A stretch of DNA of 7,149 nt from Thermoprotei archaeon (GTDB lineage Archaea > Thermoproteota > Thermoprotei > Thermofilales > Thermofilaceae), in assembly GCA_003649495.1 (NCBI GenBank), contig QMRZ01000078.1:1-7149 (forward strand), read 5' to 3'. Numbering within the stretch: the stretch's first letter is position 1; each line of letters opens with the position of its first letter. Below are positions 6,188-7,149 of this stretch, piece after piece. The translations under genes were made by a program, and so were the position numbers. The notes beneath the pieces were generated by a model. The model was not told where the DNA came from. It did not search any database and was given only the letters and a program-made list of their open reading frames with translations.

Positions 6188-6934
6188 TTATGTTGAGGCG
6201 CTGCGCCTAGCTTTTAGGCGGCGCTCAGCTACGTACCTGCCCCTCCTCCTGATCTCGACGACCTTCTCCTCTACAGCTCTCCTGGCCTCCGCCCCCCTAG
6301 CCTCCTCATACCCGTCCATGAACGCAGAGTATAGGGGGGGTACTAGGGATGGGTGAGTGCTCTCGAGGGATCTAAGCATTAAGTGGACATCCACGCCTTG
6401 CTCCTCCAACTCATTAGTGAAGGCACCCAAGCCGAAGTCTATGATGTAAGCATCGCCGTTCACCATCACTACATTGGAGGTCGTCAAGTCTCCATGAACT
6501 ATGCCCCGTTCATGCATTAAGCCGGTATAGAAGCCCAGCTTCCGGAAAACCTCTTCCGGCTTATCAAGTCTAACGATCACGTCTCTAAGCCTGGTGCCTG
6601 GTATGAAGTCCATCAGCAGGATGTGTAGCTCAGGCTCGACGTACAGCAGCGTCGGCGCAGGGATCCCCAGCTTCTTAACCTCGATCAGGAGCTTAGCCTC
6701 CAGCACAGTCCTTCTCCTCCTCAGCACACTGTCCAGCCGCTCATCTCTATAGGGCTTAGGCACCCTGTACTTAGCGACTGCGTCAAAGCTCCTCCACCTA
6801 CACCTCACCACTACTGCCTCAGCTCCTACTCCCAAGAGGCTTATCCACTCAGCCCCGAGATCCTCAAGTAGCCTAGATGCGGCTGAGAGGGTTAGAGCCC
6901 TCGCGCCCTCCTCACCGCTCCCCCTCTCCTCCAC
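6188..6934 (-). CDS. bud32: KEOPS subunit Bud32, atypical small kinase/ATPase
   Basis: Bud32 is a reduced RIO-like protein kinase that acts as an ATPase in KEOPS and contacts Kae1 during t6A formation on tRNA. Visible: GVGAEAVVV (35-43) in place of a glycine-rich P-loop; AVAKYRVPKPYRDERLD (52-68) with the nucleotide-binding lysine K55; RRRRTVLEAKLL (72-83) with E79; MDFIPG (108-113) at the hinge; catalytic loop HGDLTTSN (147-154; D149, N154); and metal-binding IDFGLG (165-170; D166). It ends in the basic tail typical of the family, which is needed for Bud32 function in relatives. At 248 aa it is slightly longer than the family usual because of an Arg/Glu-rich N-terminal stretch of about 28 residues before the core. 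GTG 6934 is the first usable start after an in-frame stop (TGA 6964-6962), with only a weak GGAG before it. It lies 96 nt after kae1 on the same strand, and in this organism it is a separate protein, not a Kae1 fusion. Confidence 0.93.
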   Translation of the reverse strand: MEERGSGEEGARALTLSAASRLLEDLGAEWISLLGVGAEAVVVRCRWRSFDAVAKYRVPKPYRDERLDSVLRRRRTVLEAKLLIEVKKLGIPAPTLLYVEPELHILLMDFIPGTRLRDVIVRLDKPEEVFRKLGFYTGLMHERGIVHGDLTTSNVVMVNGDAYIIDFGLGAFTNELEEQGVDVHLMLRSLESTHPSLVPPLYSAFMDGYEEARGAEARRAVEEKVVEIRRRGRYVAERRLKARRSAST

Positions 6935-7030
6935 TCCCGAAGCCGTGTTACCACCCCCTCTTCAAGAAGACTAGCGAGGACTTATTGATTGGGTGGGCTC
7001 TCACGCGGCTCTAGCGTGGCTTGGGCTTCC

Positions 7031-7149
7031 TCAGGAGTTACGGAGAAGTTTAGCTGTACGCGACCAGGGTATCTCGACTTGATCGAGCCTCCACATGGGC
7101 CTTACGGCGCTCTCCTCTACGCTCATGGTAACCCCGCTGGCGTACGCCA
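7031..7149 (-). CDS. kae1: C-terminal end of Kae1 (tRNA t6A synthase subunit), partial
   Basis: The last 38 codons are visible, ending at TGA 7033-7031; the rest lies beyond the right edge. The translation begins AYASGVTMSVEESAV and continues RPMWRLDQVEIPW before a short basic tail (SRTAKLLRNS). This fits the well-known C-terminus of the archaeal Kae1/Qri7/TsaD family: a Y-x-A-G-x-type segment followed by an R-x-D-x-V-x-(I/V)-x-W end. Kae1 is the KEOPS catalytic subunit that transfers the threonylcarbamoyl group to A37 of tRNA. The metal-binding histidines are upstream, outside the window. Its identity is supported by bud32 immediately downstream on the same strand, the commonest archaeal arrangement. 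The piece is too short to appear as a full ORF. Confidence 0.85.
   Translation of the reverse strand, partial: AYASGVTMSVEESAVRPMWRLDQVEIPWSRTAKLLRNS

Noticed and set aside
6886..6956. Short overlapping minus-strand frame starting at GTG 6955 before bud32, in another frame
   Set aside because: Only about 20 codons of mostly basic residues ending inside bud32, with no family resemblance.
6981..6990. AATCAATAAG as a TATA box for bud32
   Set aside because: It matches the archaeal consensus poorly, has no purine-rich BRE, and bud32 is more simply co-transcribed with kae1.
1..7149. CRISPR array, insertion sequence, tRNA/rRNA gene or direct repeat array
   Set aside because: Read through on both strands; coding is nearly continuous and no such structure was seen.

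Overview
The window looks like chromosome from a G+C-rich thermophilic archaeon, most likely of the Thermoproteota (crenarchaeal) type. The reasons are: archaeal forms of uS15, TFB, Dph6, Bud32, Kae1, Pcc1 and a DHH-family RecJ-like nuclease; GTG and TTG starts; heavy AGG/AGA arginine use; very short spacers; BRE/TATA-like boxes where promoters are expected; and Kae1 and Bud32 as separate proteins. The lineage is an inference from gene content and style. I cannot name a genus.

Layout. Positions 1-3049 on the + strand hold a large beta-rich protein of unknown function, cut by the left edge of the window, overlapping by 4 nt with dph6 (diphthine-ammonia ligase). Positions 3036-7149 on the - strand read, from right to left in transcription order: the C-terminal end of kae1 (t6A synthesis, cut by the right edge), bud32, rps15, a RecJ-like DHH phosphoesterase, pcc1 and tfb. 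The tails of dph6 and tfb converge and overlap by 14 nt. No spacer exceeds about 100 nt. I see no tRNA, rRNA, CRISPR array, insertion sequence or repeat array.

How it works together. Three of the four core KEOPS subunits (Kae1, Bud32, Pcc1), which make the t6A37 modification of tRNA, lie on one strand within about 3 kb. They are interleaved with ribosomal protein uS15 and a RecJ-family nuclease. Dph6 modifies elongation factor 2, so most of the window serves translation, with one replication/repair nuclease and one basal transcription factor. rps15, the nuclease gene and pcc1 are physically linked by a TAATG junction and a 20-nt overlap, which suggests one mRNA. tfb has its own strong BRE/TATA element.

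The least explained part is the 777-residue (visible length) protein at the left. Its two halves look like an ancient tandem duplication of an Ig-like domain followed by a large beta-sandwich resembling galactose-mutarotase-type folds. No catalytic motif is visible in the part present.
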